Positions 17,557 to 27,990 of a stretch of 64,000 bases of DNA are shown one piece after another (position 1 is the stretch's first letter; each line of letters starts with the position of its first letter). The DNA lies in the NCBI GenBank assembly GCA_039696685.1, contig CP155566.1, forward strand, positions 1,364,001 through 1,428,000, read 5' to 3'. The stretch comes from Vibrio sp. CDRSL-10 TSBA. Lineage in GTDB: Bacteria; Pseudomonadota; Gammaproteobacteria; Enterobacterales; Vibrionaceae. The notes beneath the pieces are model-generated. The model did no database searches, was not told the origin of the DNA, and worked only from the letters and a program-made list of their open reading frames with translations. A program made the translations under genes and the position numbers.

Positions 17557-19092
17557 TTACCCCACACTCGGCAGTAACTGCTCCGGCATCAGATGATTGT
17601 GCACGGCCTGCAGCAGTAACTCGTTTGCCGCGGCGATATCCGGCGCAAAATAACGGTCTTTATCGTAGAACGGGACTTCACGGCGCAGGATCTGCCTCGC
17701 TTCTTCTACGCGAGCTGACGAGACGTTGGGCGCACGAAAATCCAGGCCCTGAGCGGCCGCGAGGTATTCAACGGCCAGAATACCGCGGGTGTTCTCGCTC
17801 ATGTCTTTCAGGCGGCGACCGGCGAAGGTGGCCATCGACACGTGATCTTCCTGATTGGCCGAGGTTGGCAGGCTGTCCACCGAGGCCGGGTGAGCCAGCG
17901 TTTTGTTTTCACTGGCCAGCGCTGCAGAGGTGACCTGAGCAATCATAAAGCCGGAGTTGACCCCGCCATTATCGACCAGGAAAGGTGGCAGTTTACTCAG
18001 TGCGCTGTCGATCAGCAGTGCCATGCGGCGCTCAGACAAGCTACCGATTTCGGCAATCGCCAGTGCCAGACCATCCGCAGCCATGGCCACCGGCTCGGCA
18101 TGGAAGTTACCGCCGGAGATGATGTCGCCGTCGTCGGCGAACACCAGCGGGTTATCAGAGACGGAGTTGGCTTCAACCTGCAGGATATCCGCCGCATTAC
18201 GGATTTGCTGCAGACAGGCGCCCATGACCTGTGGCTGGCAGCGCAGTGAATACGGATCCTGCACTTTTTCACAGCTCTGATGAGAGTCACCGATGGTGCT
18301 GCGTTCATCCAGCACATGACGGTAAGCGGCGGCGGCGTCCATCTGGCTGCGATGACCGCGCACCTGATGAATACGCGCATCGAACGGACGACGGCTGCCC
18401 AGTGCTGCATCGACGGACATTGCGCCGCAAACAGTCGCAGAGGCAAACAGGTCTTCGGCCATAAACAGACCTTCCAGCGCGAATGCGGTCGAGGCTTGCG
18501 TACCATTAAGCAGTGCCAGGCCTTCTTTCGGTGCCAGGGTAATGGGCTCCAGTCCGGCAATGTTAAGTGCCTGCAGGCCGGAAATGACTTCGCCCTGATA
18601 ACGGGCCTGACCTTCGCCAAGCAGAATGGTGCTCATATGGGCCAGCGGTGCTAAATCACCGGAGGCGCCGACGGAGCCTTTTTGTGGTACGCATGGGTAG
18701 ACTTCATGGTTGACCAGGGTCATAAGTGCTTCGAGTACCTGCAGACGGATACCGGAGAACCCGCGGGCCAGGCTGTTGATCTTCAGCACCATCATCAGAC
18801 GCACGGTTTCATCGGCCATAAACTGACCGATGCCGGCCGCATGGGAAAGCACAATACTGCGTTGCAGCGTTTCTAAATCCTGCGGTGCAATCTTGGTATT
18901 GGCCAGCAAACCAAAGCCGGTGTTAATGCCGTAGACGGTACGATTTTCTGCAATCACCTGCTCAACGACACGGGTGCTTGCTTCTATCGCCGGGATCGCT
19001 TCCGGATCGAGTGACAGTGTCACAGGTTGGCGGCTCACGGCACGCAGTTGGCTCAGGGTTAAAGCGCCGGGTTTAATCACAAGGTTCAACAT
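17557..19092 (-). CDS. hutH: histidine ammonia-lyase
   Basis: A 511-residue enzyme converting L-histidine to urocanate and ammonia, the first step of histidine utilisation. The MIO prosthetic group forms from the Ala-Ser-Gly in [15 protein letters not shown] (about residues 138-152). Other family landmarks are [28 protein letters not shown] and [20 protein letters not shown]. The length is normal. It is the last gene of the minus-strand hutIGUH operon and starts 11 bases behind the hutU stop. Its own stop abuts the heptamer repeat array. Confidence 0.98.
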   Translation of the reverse strand: MLNLVIKPGALTLSQLRAVSRQPVTLSLDPEAIPAIEASTRVVEQVIAENRTVYGINTGFGLLANTKIAPQDLETLQRSIVLSHAAGIGQFMADETVRLMMVLKINSLARGFSGIRLQVLEALMTLVNHEVYPCVPQKGSVGASGDLAPLAHMSTILLGEGQARYQGEVISGLQALNIAGLEPITLAPKEGLALLNGTQASTAFALEGLFMAEDLFASATVCGAMSVDAALGSRRPFDARIHQVRGHRSQMDAAAAYRHVLDERSTIGDSHQSCEKVQDPYSLRCQPQVMGACLQQIRNAADILQVEANSVSDNPLVFADDGDIISGGNFHAEPVAMAADGLALAIAEIGSLSERRMALLIDSALSKLPPFLVDNGGVNSGFMIAQVTSAALASENKTLAHPASVDSLPTSANQEDHVSMATFAGRRLKDMSENTRGILAVEYLAAAQGLDFRAPNVSSARVEEARQILRREVPFYDKDRYFAPDIAAANELLLQAVHNHLMPEQLLPSVG

Positions 19093-19103
19093 GGTTACAG
19101 TCC

Positions 19104-20802
19104 TTACTTCAGTTGAGCGAGTTCGTCGTTCAGCATAGGGAGATCGAGGTTTTGTTGTTTCGCGCAGCGTTTGGCGATGTCATAGCCGGCGTCGGCATGG
19201 CGCATCACGCCGGTGGCCGGGTCATTGTGCAGTACGCGTCCGATACGTTGCGCGGCATCGTCGCTGCCATCACAGCAAATGACCATGCCTGAGTGTTGCG
19301 AGAAGCCCATACCAACGCCGCCACCATGGTGCAGGGATACCCAGGTCGCGCCGCCCGCTGTGTTAAGCAGGGCATTAAGCAGCGGCCAGTCGGAAACGGC
19401 ATCTGAGCCATCCAGCATGCCTTCGGTTTCGCGGTTCGGGCTGGCAACTGAGCCTGAATCGAGGTGATCGCGGCCAATCACGACGGGGGCTTTCAGTTCA
19501 CCGTTGCGAACCATTTCGTTAAAGGCCTGACCAAGGCGTTCACGGTCTTTCAGGCCGACCCAGCAGATACGAGCAGGCAGGCCCTGAAACTGAATACGCT
19601 CACGGGCCATGTCCAGCCAGTTGTGCAGGTGCGGATCATCGGGGATCAGCTCTTTGACTTTCTGATCGGTTTTGTAGATATCTTCCGGATCGCCGGACAG
19701 TGCAGCCCAGCGGAAACGGGCCGATTCCTTCACAAAAAAGCGGACGGATGTATGCAGGTACAAAGCCCGGGAAATCAAAGGCGTTGTCGACGCCTTCTTC
19801 CAGCGCCATCTGACGGATGTTATTGCCGTAATCGAGCGTGGCCGCACCGCGCTCTTGCAGTTCCAGCATGGCTTTGACCTGAATTGCCATCGACTGTTTA
19901 GCCGCTTTCACCACTTTGGCTTCATCGGTTTTACGCATTTCGGCTGCGTGCTGCATGCTCCAGCCCAGCGGCAGGTAACCGTTGAGCGGATCATGCGCTG
20001 ACGTCTGGTCAGTCACGACATCCGGTGTGATGTTGCGCTCCAGCAGCTGCGGGAAAATATCGGCCGCGTTACCCAGTAAGCCGACCGAAACCGGTTCATC
20101 AGATTCGTAAATTATCGCCAGTGCTTCGTCCAGGCTGGTGGCTTTTTTATCGACATAGCCGGTACGCAGACGATAATCGATCCGTGATTCGTCACACTCA
20201 ACCGCGATCATTGAGAAACCGGCCATGGTGGCTGCCAGAGGCTGTGCGCCGCCCATACCGCCCAGGCCACCGGTCAGTACCCAGCGTCCTTTGGCGTTGC
20301 CGTCAAAATGCTTTTTCGCGACTGCAACGAAGGTTTCGTAGGTTCCCTGGACAATGCCCTGTGAGCCGATATAAATCCATGAGCCGGCGGTCATCTGGCC
20401 GTACATCATCAGACCTTGTTTATCGAGCTCGTTGAAGTGCTCCCAGTTGGCCCAGTGCGGGACCAGATTCGAGTTGGCAATCAGCACGCGTGGCGCGTTT
20501 TTGTGGGTCGGAAAAACGCCCACCGGCTTGCCGGATTGCACCACCAGAGTCTGGTCCTCTTCGAGGCGTTCCAGTACTTCAACAATCTTGTCATAACATT
20601 CCCAGTTACGCGCTGCGCGACCAATACCGCCGTATACCACCAGAGATTGCGGATGTTCAGCCACATCCGGATCCAGGTTATTCATCAGCATACGCAGCGG
20701 CGCTTCCGTCAGCCAGGATTTAGCCCGCAGGGTAGTGCCGTGCGGTGCGCGGATAATACGACTGGTGTCCAGACGGGTACCTTGTTCTGGTTGCTTGGTC
20801 AT
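19104..20802 (-). CDS. hutU: urocanate hydratase (one frame break)
   Basis: Dropping one A from GAAAC at 19713-19717 (coding GTTTC) restores the conserved join [19 protein letters not shown] and a 565-residue enzyme of normal length. It hydrates urocanate to imidazolonepropionate using tightly bound NAD. Landmarks are [18 protein letters not shown] near the N-terminus, the NAD-binding [29 protein letters not shown], and the C-terminal [15 protein letters not shown]. It is the third gene of hutIGUH, about 196 bp after hutG. It should be read as functional; the break coincides with the window-wide GTTC artefact. Confidence 0.96.
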
Positions 20803-20998
20803 GTTACAGCTCCTTCATGGTTAAGCTTAGCGCTGCCGCTTGTCGTAGGGTCGGGGTCAGCGCTGTATGGTCAGTCTTGCTCGGTGTCCGTGAGCGTTTT
20901 GTTGTTATAACTTGCTCTGCGCCAGTCAGCGCAAAGCGGGTGTTTATTGTATTGAGTCGTACTGGAGAACCGTCTCCTTGCAGTTCAACTCTGTTCAG

Positions 20999-22012
20999 TT
21001 AACAGGGAGAGGGTGCCTTTTTGTCCGCCATGGTGTTGGCAATCTCCCAGCACAAGCGTGCAGCCAGTCTGGCGGTCTGATGGTCGATATCGTAGCTCGG
21101 GTTGTACTCGGCGATATCGGCAATCATGAGTTTGTTTTTGTAATGCAGGATACGATCGAGAAACGGACTCAGTGCTTCGATACTGACACCCCGCGCGGCC
21201 GGTGCACTAACGCCGGGCGCAGTCGCGGCCGGAAAGACATCCAGGTCGATGGTCAGATACAGATAGTCACAGTCATCGATAAAGTGCTGCAGTTGAGTCA
21301 TGTGGTAGATGTGGTTGAGTGACGAGAGCGCTTTGTCTTCGACATACCACACGCCCAGTTCATCTGCGCGCTCAAACAGGGCCGCAGTATTGCTGGCCCG
21401 GCTCACGCCAAGACAGGCATAGTGAAAACACCAGTTATGTTCGGCGCAAAAGCGTTGGATCTGATAAAACGGGGTGCCGGAGCTGGGTTTAACCTCAGCC
21501 TGCTCTGACTCAAACGCGCGCAGATCAAAATGGGCATCAAAATTGATGATCCCGATGCGCGGCGCCTGCGCGCCCGTCTGCTGCAGGTGCGCGGCCAGGC
21601 CCTGAAACGTGGCCCAGGCGACTTCATGTCCGCCGCCCAGCACGATGACCGGAGTGCGTTGCAACGCCTGAGTAATCACGCTGGCGGCATCGCCCTGAGC
21701 TTGTTCAAGCGCATCGCCCTGGCAGTGAATATTGCCGAGATCATACAGTGGCGAAGCGCGATGCCAGGCCATATTTGCCAGTGCCTGACGGATCAGATCC
21801 GGTGCCTGCTGCGCTCCGGTGCGGCCCTTATTGCGCGCCACGCCGGTATCACAGGCAAAGCCGAGTACAGAGACCGCCTGTTGGTCGGGCTCAAGACCGG
21901 GCGCAGACTGGCATTGCATTACATGATGCACGCGAGTCCCTAAAGCGCCGTCTTCGGCATCGTGACGACCTTGCCAGGTAAAGTTGTGTGAGGTTTGAAT
22001 TGCATCAGTCAT
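20999..22012 (-). CDS. hutG: formimidoylglutamase
   Basis: A 337-residue ureohydrolase counted from the ATG at 22012, whose ATGA overlaps the hutI stop. It hydrolyses N-formimidoylglutamate to glutamate and formamide. The binuclear manganese ligands are visible in [17 protein letters not shown] and [18 protein letters not shown]. The upstream in-frame ATG at 22042 is inside hutI and has no clear ribosome site, so the overlap start is preferred. The gap to hutU is long for this operon and has no terminator. Confidence 0.95.
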   Translation of the reverse strand: MTDAIQTSHNFTWQGRHDAEDGALGTRVHHVMQCQSAPGLEPDQQAVSVLGFACDTGVARNKGRTGAQQAPDLIRQALANMAWHRASPLYDLGNIHCQGDALEQAQGDAASVITQALQRTPVIVLGGGHEVAWATFQGLAAHLQQTGAQAPRIGIINFDAHFDLRAFESEQAEVKPSSGTPFYQIQRFCAEHNWCFHYACLGVSRASNTAALFERADELGVWYVEDKALSSLNHIYHMTQLQHFIDDCDYLYLTIDLDVFPAATAPGVSAPAARGVSIEALSPFLDRILHYKNKLMIADIAEYNPSYDIDHQTARLAARLCWEIANTMADKKAPSPC

Positions 22013-23208
22013 TGCACAGCACTCCATCGACGATTCGTGCATGTAATCTCGGAAACTCCCACCTGGTAGCTGAGGTCAGCCGGATGGTCGATACTCCAGA
22101 TCGCCAGATCTGCATCAAAGCTGGGGGCAATTTGACCGCGGGTGTTGGCAAAGCCAAGTGCTCGCGCAGCATGCTGCGTCACACCGCGCAGAGTTTCTTC
22201 AGGGGTCAGGCCGAACAGAGTGCAGCCCATATTCATCATTAAGGTTAGGTCGGCAAAAGGTGATGTGCCCGGATTGATGTCGCTGGCCAGCGCCATCGCC
22301 ACGCCATATTCACGCAGCAGTTCGACCGGTGGTTTTTGCGTTTCCCGTAAAAAATAGAACGCGCCGGGCAACAGGGTTGCCACTGTGCCTGATTGTGCCA
22401 GCGCCGCCACACCGGCCTCATCGAGATACTCGATATGATCGGCGGACAACCCCTGATAGCGTGCGGTCAGTGCACTGCCGCCAAGGTTCGACAGCTGTTC
22501 GGTGTGACCTTTGACCTGCAGGCCGTATTCGCGGGCGCAGGCAAAGACGCGCTCGGTCTGCTGCAGGTTAAAACCGACCGACTCGCAGAATACATCGACG
22601 CTGCTGGCCAGCTGCTGCTCAGCCACAGCCGGGATGATGGTCTGGCAAATGTGTTCGATGTAGGCGTCAGCGCGTCCGATAAATTCCGGCGGCAGCGCGT
22701 GGGCAGCCAGTAATGTCGTGCTGACTTTTACCCGCCGGTGTTGCTGCAGGGCCTGCGCCGCACGCAACATTTTCAGTTCGTCTTCCAGTGTCAGGCCATA
22801 ACCGGATTTAATTTCCACCGAGGTAACGCCGCTACGCAGTAATCCGTCCAGGCGCGGAAGTGACAGTTCAATCAGCTCTTCTTCGCTGGCCTGTCGGGTA
22901 GCCGTGACCGTTGAAAGAATGCCGCCGCCCTGAGCTGCGATGGTTTGATACGGCACACCGTTAAGGCGCATTTCGAATTCGTTGGCTCGGTTTCCGGCAT
23001 AGATCAGATGGGTATGGCAGTCAATCAAGCCCGGCGTGACCAATTTACCGTGGCAGTCTAGCTGTTTGCTGCTGTCAGCGATCGCGTCCGTGGTAATAGC
23101 CGTAATCTTACCGTCACGAATATGTACATTCAGCGGTTCAGTTGGCTGGTAGCCATTGGCCTGCGGCTGCATGCTGACAAGCCGGGCGTTGGTCAGAGTC
23201 AGGTCCAT
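22009..23208 (-). CDS. hutI: imidazolonepropionase
   Basis: A 399-residue amidohydrolase that opens imidazolonepropionate to N-formimidoylglutamate. Metal ligands are in [13 protein letters not shown] (HxH, about residues 75-87), the mid-barrel [10 protein letters not shown], and the C-terminal [12 protein letters not shown]sp. The length is normal. It is the first gene of hutIGUH. The leader contains a HutC-type operator about 135-145 bases upstream of its ATG. Confidence 0.97.
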   Translation of the reverse strand: MDLTLTNARLVSMQPQANGYQPTEPLNVHIRDGKITAITTDAIADSSKQLDCHGKLVTPGLIDCHTHLIYAGNRANEFEMRLNGVPYQTIAAQGGGILSTVTATRQASEEELIELSLPRLDGLLRSGVTSVEIKSGYGLTLEDELKMLRAAQALQQHRRVKVSTTLLAAHALPPEFIGRADAYIEHICQTIIPAVAEQQLASSVDVFCESVGFNLQQTERVFACAREYGLQVKGHTEQLSNLGGSALTARYQGLSADHIEYLDEAGVAALAQSGTVATLLPGAFYFLRETQKPPVELLREYGVAMALASDINPGTSPFADLTLMMNMGCTLFGLTPEETLRGVTQHAARALGFANTRGQIAPSFDADLAIWSIDHPADLSYQVGVSEITCTNRRWSAVQ

Positions 23209-23512
23209 AATTCCCTCTTGGTGTCACAAGTCGTGTCGCGTGTACTTTGATCTTATGACATTTCTTGTCTGACACCGGGCTTTCGCTGCTTAACGGCGGC
23301 GGTCTGGCTGTGTCGTGACAAGATGATTTAATTGTCTGTTTAAATGTATATACAAATAATGATGCAATTAAACGCAACCGACAAGATGAATGTTGCAAAA
23401 CTGTGATCAACTTTCCGTCTTACGGATGAGGAGGTCTTGCGGCAAACAGAGGTTTGATCTTTCACGAGGTCGAGAATCCTGAAAGATCAAAGCGAACAGG
23501 AGAAGTGGCCAA
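23209..23512. other. hut operon promoter region
   Basis: The gap between hutI and hutC holds the operon promoter and one HutC-type operator (listed separately). GATCTTTCAC and GTGAAAGATC-like words around 23455-23490 form an inverted repeat (TGATCTTTCACGAGG and CCTGAAAGATCA) that may act as the hutC terminator. Confidence 0.5.
23345..23360. promoter_or_regulatory. HutC operator upstream of hutIGUH
   Basis: TGTATATACA is a perfect 10-bp palindrome, followed by AATAAT. The 13 bases ATATACAAATAAT recur exactly upstream of hutC. GntR/HutC repressors bind TGTATATACA-like palindromes, and urocanate is the usual inducer. Confidence 0.8.
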
Positions 23513-24226
23513 TCAGGATAAAACGATCTTTGACGTCAGTTTGTATTTGGAGCCCGGATGATAGAGCAGAGCCGAGCTGACCAGACGATCGCCGCTCCAG
23601 GTACGGCGGTTTAACAGCAGGCAGGGCTCGCTGGCGCTCAGTGCGAGCGTGGTTTTGATGTGATTATCCGGCACGATAGCTTCTACCGTATGCTCAATGG
23701 CGCTTAACGGGCAATTCTCAGACAGGTATTGATTGGGCGTGATGAGGGTAAAATCTTGTTCGAGGTAGTGCGGTGCGTAGCGGGCATTAACCCAGCGTAC
23801 CTCCAGTTGCAGCGGGGTATCATTAGCATAATGGAGGATCTCACTGTAAAACACCGCTGTACCGACCATGACGCCCAGTTTAATCGCTACGTTGTCATCG
23901 GCAATAAGCTCGCGCTGGCTGATGACTTTGTTGTGGTAGCGCTGACCGCGGCTGACCACTTCTTCGGCAATATTGCGAATATCCAACAACGGGGATTCGG
24001 CTTTCTCTTCCGGCGCGCAGACAAATGTCCCCAGACGCGGTCGGCGCTGCAGAATGCCATCGGCAACCAAATCACGGATCGCCTTGTTGACGGTCATCCG
24101 GCTGACACTGAACTGCTCGGTCAGCTCCAGCTCGGTACTGATACGATGACCGACCGGCCAACGGCCGGACTCAATGTTGTCCAGAATAAACTGTTTAATC
24201 TGTAGATAGAGGGGCGAAGAGGACAT
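23513..24226 (-). CDS. hutC: histidine utilisation repressor HutC
   Basis: A 237-residue GntR-family repressor. The N-terminal winged helix (about residues 5-72) includes GHRISTELELTEQFSVSRMT and VNKAIRDLVADGILQRRPRL. The C-terminal UTRA ligand domain (about 90-235) should bind urocanate. The ATG at 24226 is chosen because an AAGG-type ribosome site precedes it. It lies beside the hut operon on the same strand but with its own operator, so it is autoregulated. Confidence 0.92.
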   Translation of the reverse strand: MSSSPLYLQIKQFILDNIESGRWPVGHRISTELELTEQFSVSRMTVNKAIRDLVADGILQRRPRLGTFVCAPEEKAESPLLDIRNIAEEVVSRGQRYHNKVISQRELIADDNVAIKLGVMVGTAVFYSEILHYANDTPLQLEVRWVNARYAPHYLEQDFTLITPNQYLSENCPLSAIEHTVEAIVPDNHIKTTLALSASEPCLLLNRRTWSGDRLVSSALLYHPGSKYKLTSKIVLS

Positions 24227-24243
24227 ACACAATAAACCTTAAT

Positions 24244-24260
24244 TTGAATATACAAATAAT
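24244..24260. promoter_or_regulatory. HutC operator upstream of hutC
   Basis: TTGAATATACAAATAAT shares ATATACAAATAAT with the operator at 23345. Its left half is imperfect, so binding may be weaker. Confidence 0.65.
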
Positions 24261-24329
24261 CCATAACTGAGCATAAAAATGCAATTCATCGTTTGTCTTT
24301 TCATCTTAAGGTGTTAGCTGGCTCCGGTT

Positions 24330-25299
24330 TTAACCGGGATTAAACTGGTGCCGATAGGCGAGGCTGAACGCGATATCGGTACTGTTGTCCATATTGAATA
24401 CATTTTCGATCATAGAGAATTCAATCGCGCTGCTTGGTAGCAGGTAACGATAACCGAGCACAAATTCGGTTGATGGTTTGGACATTTCGCTAAAGCCATC
24501 TGAAACACCTTCATAAACATGTGCCTCGCCAATCAGATGATGGCGGGCGGCCAGCTCATACTGGTAACTGAGGCCAAATGTGGCGGTATTGTCACGGTAT
24601 TCAAGATGGCGGAACACAGATTCACTGTGATGAAAAGAGACACCGAGCAGAAACGTTGAACAGATGGCGTTGGTATTGGTAGGCGTAATTGAGCTGCAGT
24701 GCCTGTTCGAAGCGACTGTTACTCAGTAAGCCGTGGTCGAGGTCGTTGTAATAGAGTGAGCCTCCCAATGACAAACCCTGGTACTGATCCTGATAGAGCT
24801 GATATTGCAGGTACGCCGTCAGCGCACTGCTTAAGGTTTCGCCCTCGAAGTTATCGTAATGGACATCATGATCCGGTACGTCGAGATAAAAGCGATCTCG
24901 ATCGACGTCTTCTCGTCCTGCCTGATCGAGGCCAAACATGCGATGGAATCCCATTGTGACTTCATCAAGATGGTTGTTGAATGCCACGTTCCAGCGATAA
25001 TTCATGCCCAGTTGCCAGCCTGGTGACATCTGCCATTTCATGCCGAGAAACAGTTGATTCTGATAGTAGTCAGCTTCGTAATCATCGGTCACAGCCCAGA
25101 CACTGGCCATGGTTCCGCTGGTGGCAAATTCCATCGTGCCTTGCGGGAGTGAGAAACCGGAGCGTATCTGCGGAGTCAGGGAGTTGGTCTGCAGCGGCGA
25201 TTGAGCGTAGAGTTGTAACGGGCCATATTGGCTGTTGGCATACGACAGACAGGGGAAGAGCAGCAAAGCTATTAAGCCGTTTCGGGTCTTGTTTATCAT
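24330..25299 (-). CDS. DUF3187 outer-membrane beta-barrel-like protein (one frame break)
   Basis: Dropping one A from GAAAC at 24650-24654 (coding GTTTC) joins two frames into 322 residues, with LFNVLLGVSFHHSESVFRHL at the junction. A signal peptide (to CLSYANSQ) is followed by the family hallmarks QSPLQTNSLTPQIRSGFSL, SVWAVTDDYEADYYQNQL, NHLDEVTMGFHRMFG, SLGGSLYYND and the C-terminal IENVFNMDNSTDIAFSLAYR. Alternating hydrophobic strands indicate a beta-barrel in the outer membrane. The transported substrate is unknown. It is the last gene before the divergent yqfB. Confidence 0.85.
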
Positions 25300-25462
25300 G
25301 ATGTATCCTAGAGCAACCTAATCAACGCAAATGAGGTTGATATTTAACCAATCTATATTGGTGCCGTCCAATTGACATTTTGTATGGTTTGACCAGCAGG
25401 TGCCTTGATTGGATATAGTAAAATATCAGTCAGTTAATTGTATTAAATAAGGAATATGCAGT

Positions 25463-25777
25463 ATGGCAGCGCCAACAACGATGACATTTTTTGCCCGTTT
25501 TGAAGCCGATATTCTGGCAGGCAGGAAAGTGATCACCATTCGTGATGAAAGCGAGAACGACTATCAGCCAGGTTCAGTGGTTGAAGTGTCAACGCTGGAA
25601 GAGGGGCGCTATTTTTGCCATTTACGGATTGAAAAAGTAGAACCGGTGCAATTTTCGCAACTGACCGAATTTCATGCCGAGCAGGAGAATATGACGTTAG
25701 ATCAGCTCAAGCAGGTGATCAGCGATATCTATCCCGGTATCGAAGAGCTGTATGTGATCCATTATCAGCTGGTGTAG
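25463..25777 (+). CDS. yqfB: ASCH-domain N4-acetylcytidine amidohydrolase
   Basis: A 104-residue ASCH-fold protein matching E. coli YqfB in length and pattern. TFFARFEADILAGRKVITIR contains the catalytic Lys and Thr region, and DYQPGSVVEVSTLEEGRYF follows. FHAEQENMTLDQLKQVI and EELYVIHYQLV close the fold. YqfB hydrolyses N4-acetylcytidine to cytidine and acetate. The ATG is preceded by AAGGAATATGCAGT. Confidence 0.9.
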   Translation: MAAPTTMTFFARFEADILAGRKVITIRDESENDYQPGSVVEVSTLEEGRYFCHLRIEKVEPVQFSQLTEFHAEQENMTLDQLKQVISDIYPGIEELYVIHYQLV

Positions 25778-25802
25778 CAGAGCATCGTCTGCCGAGAATA
25801 CA

Positions 25803-25827
25803 AAACGCCAACCCTGAGGTTGGCGTT
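25803..25827 (-). terminator. terminator between yqfB and yciU
   Basis: AACGCCAACC, CTGA and GGTTGGCGTT form a perfect 10-bp stem. The better T-run (GTTTTGTATT) is on the minus strand, serving efpL-yciU, but it can also stop yqfB. Confidence 0.8.
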
Positions 25828-25931
25828 CGACTTATCACTGCGTGTTCACTTTGTGTGATGAGCTTATCCAGTACAGAATTAACCCATTAACGGAATCACT
25901 TAGAAAACTGAATCCATTCACAAACTAAAAA

Positions 25932-26252
25932 TTAATCACGTTTCCACAGCATGTGACAAGATTTCTGATCCGGATCGCGGCTGATTAGCATTCGGGCGAA
26001 TACGTCATCCAGTACGTCATTTTCTTCGTCTACCAGACCAATGCGTACTTCTGCGAACACTTCCTTATCGACTTCGAAACCGACTTCTGCGTCCCAGTCA
26101 TCACCCACTTCGACGATTTCTGCTGCACCGCGATCTTCAAATTGCGCGGTAAACAGAATGACATCGGCAGGTTCGAGGTTATCAGGTGCCATTTCGAGGA
26201 AAATATCGTAAGCGGCGTCGATAGCATCGTCGTAAGAAATTAAATCAGACAT
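25932..26252 (-). CDS. yciU: DUF440 / HI1450-type acidic protein
   Basis: A 106-residue, very acidic protein with the YciU/HI1450 pattern: YDDAIDAAYDIFLEMAPDNL, then ILFTAQFEDRGAAE and WDAEVGFEVDKEVFAEV. Its fold has been described as mimicking double-stranded DNA. It starts two bases after the efpL stop, so the two genes form an operon. The function is unknown. Confidence 0.88.
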   Translation of the reverse strand: MSDLISYDDAIDAAYDIFLEMAPDNLEPADVILFTAQFEDRGAAEIVEVGDDWDAEVGFEVDKEVFAEVRIGLVDEENDVLDDVFARMLISRDPDQKSCHMLWKRD

Positions 26253-26254
26253 AA

Positions 26255-26821
26255 TTAAGCTCGGCTCATAAATTTGCGTTCTGTGGTGTTCACAATAACA
26301 CGTTCGCCAGTCGCAATATACTCCGGAACCTGAACAACCAGGCCAGTTGCAAAACGAGCTGGTTTAGTACGTGCAGAAGCAGAAGCGCCTTTGATTGACG
26401 GATCGGTTTCTTCGATAACCATTTCAACAGAAGAAGGCATTTCGATGGCGACAGCAGTACCGTCTACCAGTACCACTTGCATGCCCTGAATGTCTTCAGT
26501 GATGAACAGCAGCTCATCTTCGATATCAGCTTGTTTGAACACGAACTGTGAGTAGTCTTCGTTGTCCATGAAGATGTACTCGTCACCGTCTACGTAAGAG
26601 AACGAAATATTGCGTTTGTTCATCTCAACGGTATCCAGGAAATCGTCTGACTTGTAGCGCTCGTCAACACGGGCACCAGTTGTCAGATCAGTACAACGCA
26701 GTTTGTAGATTTTAGAGCCGCCGCGACCGCCAGGAGTGGTCACTTCGATGTCTTTGATCAGTAGCGTTTTGCCGTTAGAAACAATCGCAAAACCTTTTTT
26801 CAGTTCACTTGCCTTTGGCAT
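26255..26821 (-). CDS. efpL: elongation factor P-like protein EfpL (YeiP)
   Basis: A 188-residue EF-P paralogue with three OB-like domains. In place of the modified Lys of EF-P it carries the loop TPGGRGGSK (about residues 28-36) with an Arg tip, which is the EfpL hallmark. The C-terminus (VQVPEYIATGERVIVNTTER) is typical. It relieves ribosome stalling at particular proline-containing motifs. It is co-transcribed with yciU and has its own ribosome site (GGATAAAAATCC context). Confidence 0.95.
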   Translation of the reverse strand: MPKASELKKGFAIVSNGKTLLIKDIEVTTPGGRGGSKIYKLRCTDLTTGARVDERYKSDDFLDTVEMNKRNISFSYVDGDEYIFMDNEDYSQFVFKQADIEDELLFITEDIQGMQVVLVDGTAVAIEMPSSVEMVIEETDPSIKGASASARTKPARFATGLVVQVPEYIATGERVIVNTTERKFMSRA

Positions 26822-27035
26822 GGATTTTTATCCTTCGTTCTAGAGTTGGCGGCATTATAACTAAAGGGCGGGGCAAAAAGGAATATCTCTGCACACTGCG
26901 ACCTCAAGATAGTGTATTTATGGATGATTATTCGGCAGCGCAAACAGCAAGGTATTGATTCGCGGCGGGTCATCAGCGAACATTATATGAGTGAGTACAG
27001 CAATAAGTTAATTCAGCGCGGAGTTTCTGTTTGTC

Positions 27036-27803
27036 ATGACATTGTCGGTCATCGATCCCAACCAGCCTTTTCAACCTGCTTATCAGCCGGCCATTGACGA
27101 CTTAGTGCGTTTTTTACGGGCCGGATTGGGCGAGGTGCTGCACAGTATTTATATCTACGGCAGTGTGGCACGTAAAACCGCTCAGCCCGGACTCTCTAAT
27201 CTGGATGTGGTGCTGGTCACTCATCGTGATTTTGACGATAAGAAAGCCACCCTGCTCAATACGATTCGCTGGCGCTTTCAGAAAAGCTTCCCGTTTGTGA
27301 CCGATGTGGCGATCAAAACCGCTCTGGTGAGCGATGTGGCGACGCTGGAAAGTATTTTTTCCTGGGGGCCGATGCTGCGCCACTGTTGTGTGTGCGTGTA
27401 TGGCGATAACCTGGGTGACTGCTTTGGTGATTACGAACCGAGCTGGGAAATCGCCAAACACTGGAATATGGATGTGGGTGACTGGCTGGTTTACTACCGG
27501 CAAAAAATCGCCAAAGCGGCCACGGCCAAAGAGCAAATCAGGGCCCAGCAGACCATTGCTAAAAAGCTGCTGCGCGCCAGTTATTCGCTGATTATGTACC
27601 GTGACAAAAACTGGTATGACGATCCGAAGGAATGTGGTCAGCATTTTGTCCGTTACCATCCGGAGAAGCAGATCGAGGTAGAGCGGCTGAATATCCTGCT
27701 CACCGCCAGAGCCATTCCCAAGCGCTCGGTGATTGGTCTACTGGACAGTTTTGGCGTTTGGTTAGTGAAGCAATATGAAAAAACCGAGTTTCGTATCGGC
27801 TGA
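27036..27803 (+). CDS. nucleotidyltransferase-like protein (ANT-type fold)
   Basis: A 255-residue cytosolic protein. The N-terminal nucleotidyltransferase motif is IYGSVARKTAQPGLSNLDVV, near residues 40-59. The canonical GSxAR...D-h-(D/E) pattern is degenerate: the second acid of the pair is Val (LDVVLV). A later Asp is present in VTDVAIKT. The C-terminal half is helical, as in aminoglycoside (3'') nucleotidyltransferases (ILLTARAIPKRSVIGLLDSF). Antibiotic resistance should not be assumed. It is divergent from efpL. Confidence 0.65.
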   Translation: MTLSVIDPNQPFQPAYQPAIDDLVRFLRAGLGEVLHSIYIYGSVARKTAQPGLSNLDVVLVTHRDFDDKKATLLNTIRWRFQKSFPFVTDVAIKTALVSDVATLESIFSWGPMLRHCCVCVYGDNLGDCFGDYEPSWEIAKHWNMDVGDWLVYYRQKIAKAATAKEQIRAQQTIAKKLLRASYSLIMYRDKNWYDDPKECGQHFVRYHPEKQIEVERLNILLTARAIPKRSVIGLLDSFGVWLVKQYEKTEFRIG

Positions 27804-27912
27804 GGGCTCAGATTCGGCGCAAATCGAGGGATTTCTCCCATATTCGAAAGATTTATTTACCATGTATCGTGCGGATTATCATGATATGTGACTGATATGT
27901 TAAGCTCAAGGT

Positions 27913-27987
27913 TCTGTGAGTAAACTCTCGCTCTGTGAGTAAATCGAGTTCTTTGAGTAAATGGAGTCATCTGGGTAAATGGAGTTA
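27913..27987. repeat. 19-bp tandem repeat x 4 before the EIIC-EAL start codon
   Basis: Copies start at 27913, 27932, 27952 and 27970, with core (T)CTGTGAGTAAA or variants TTTGAGTAAATGGAGT and CTGGGTAAATGGAGT. The array ends three bases before the ATG, so the last unit overlaps the ribosome-binding region (GGAGTTATAG). Confidence 0.85.
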
Positions 27988-27990
27988 TAG

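Noticed and set aside
27913..27987. A short CRISPR-like array.
   Set aside because: Units are directly adjacent without spacers, are diverged, and no cas genes are in the window. The same holds for the other tandem repeats.
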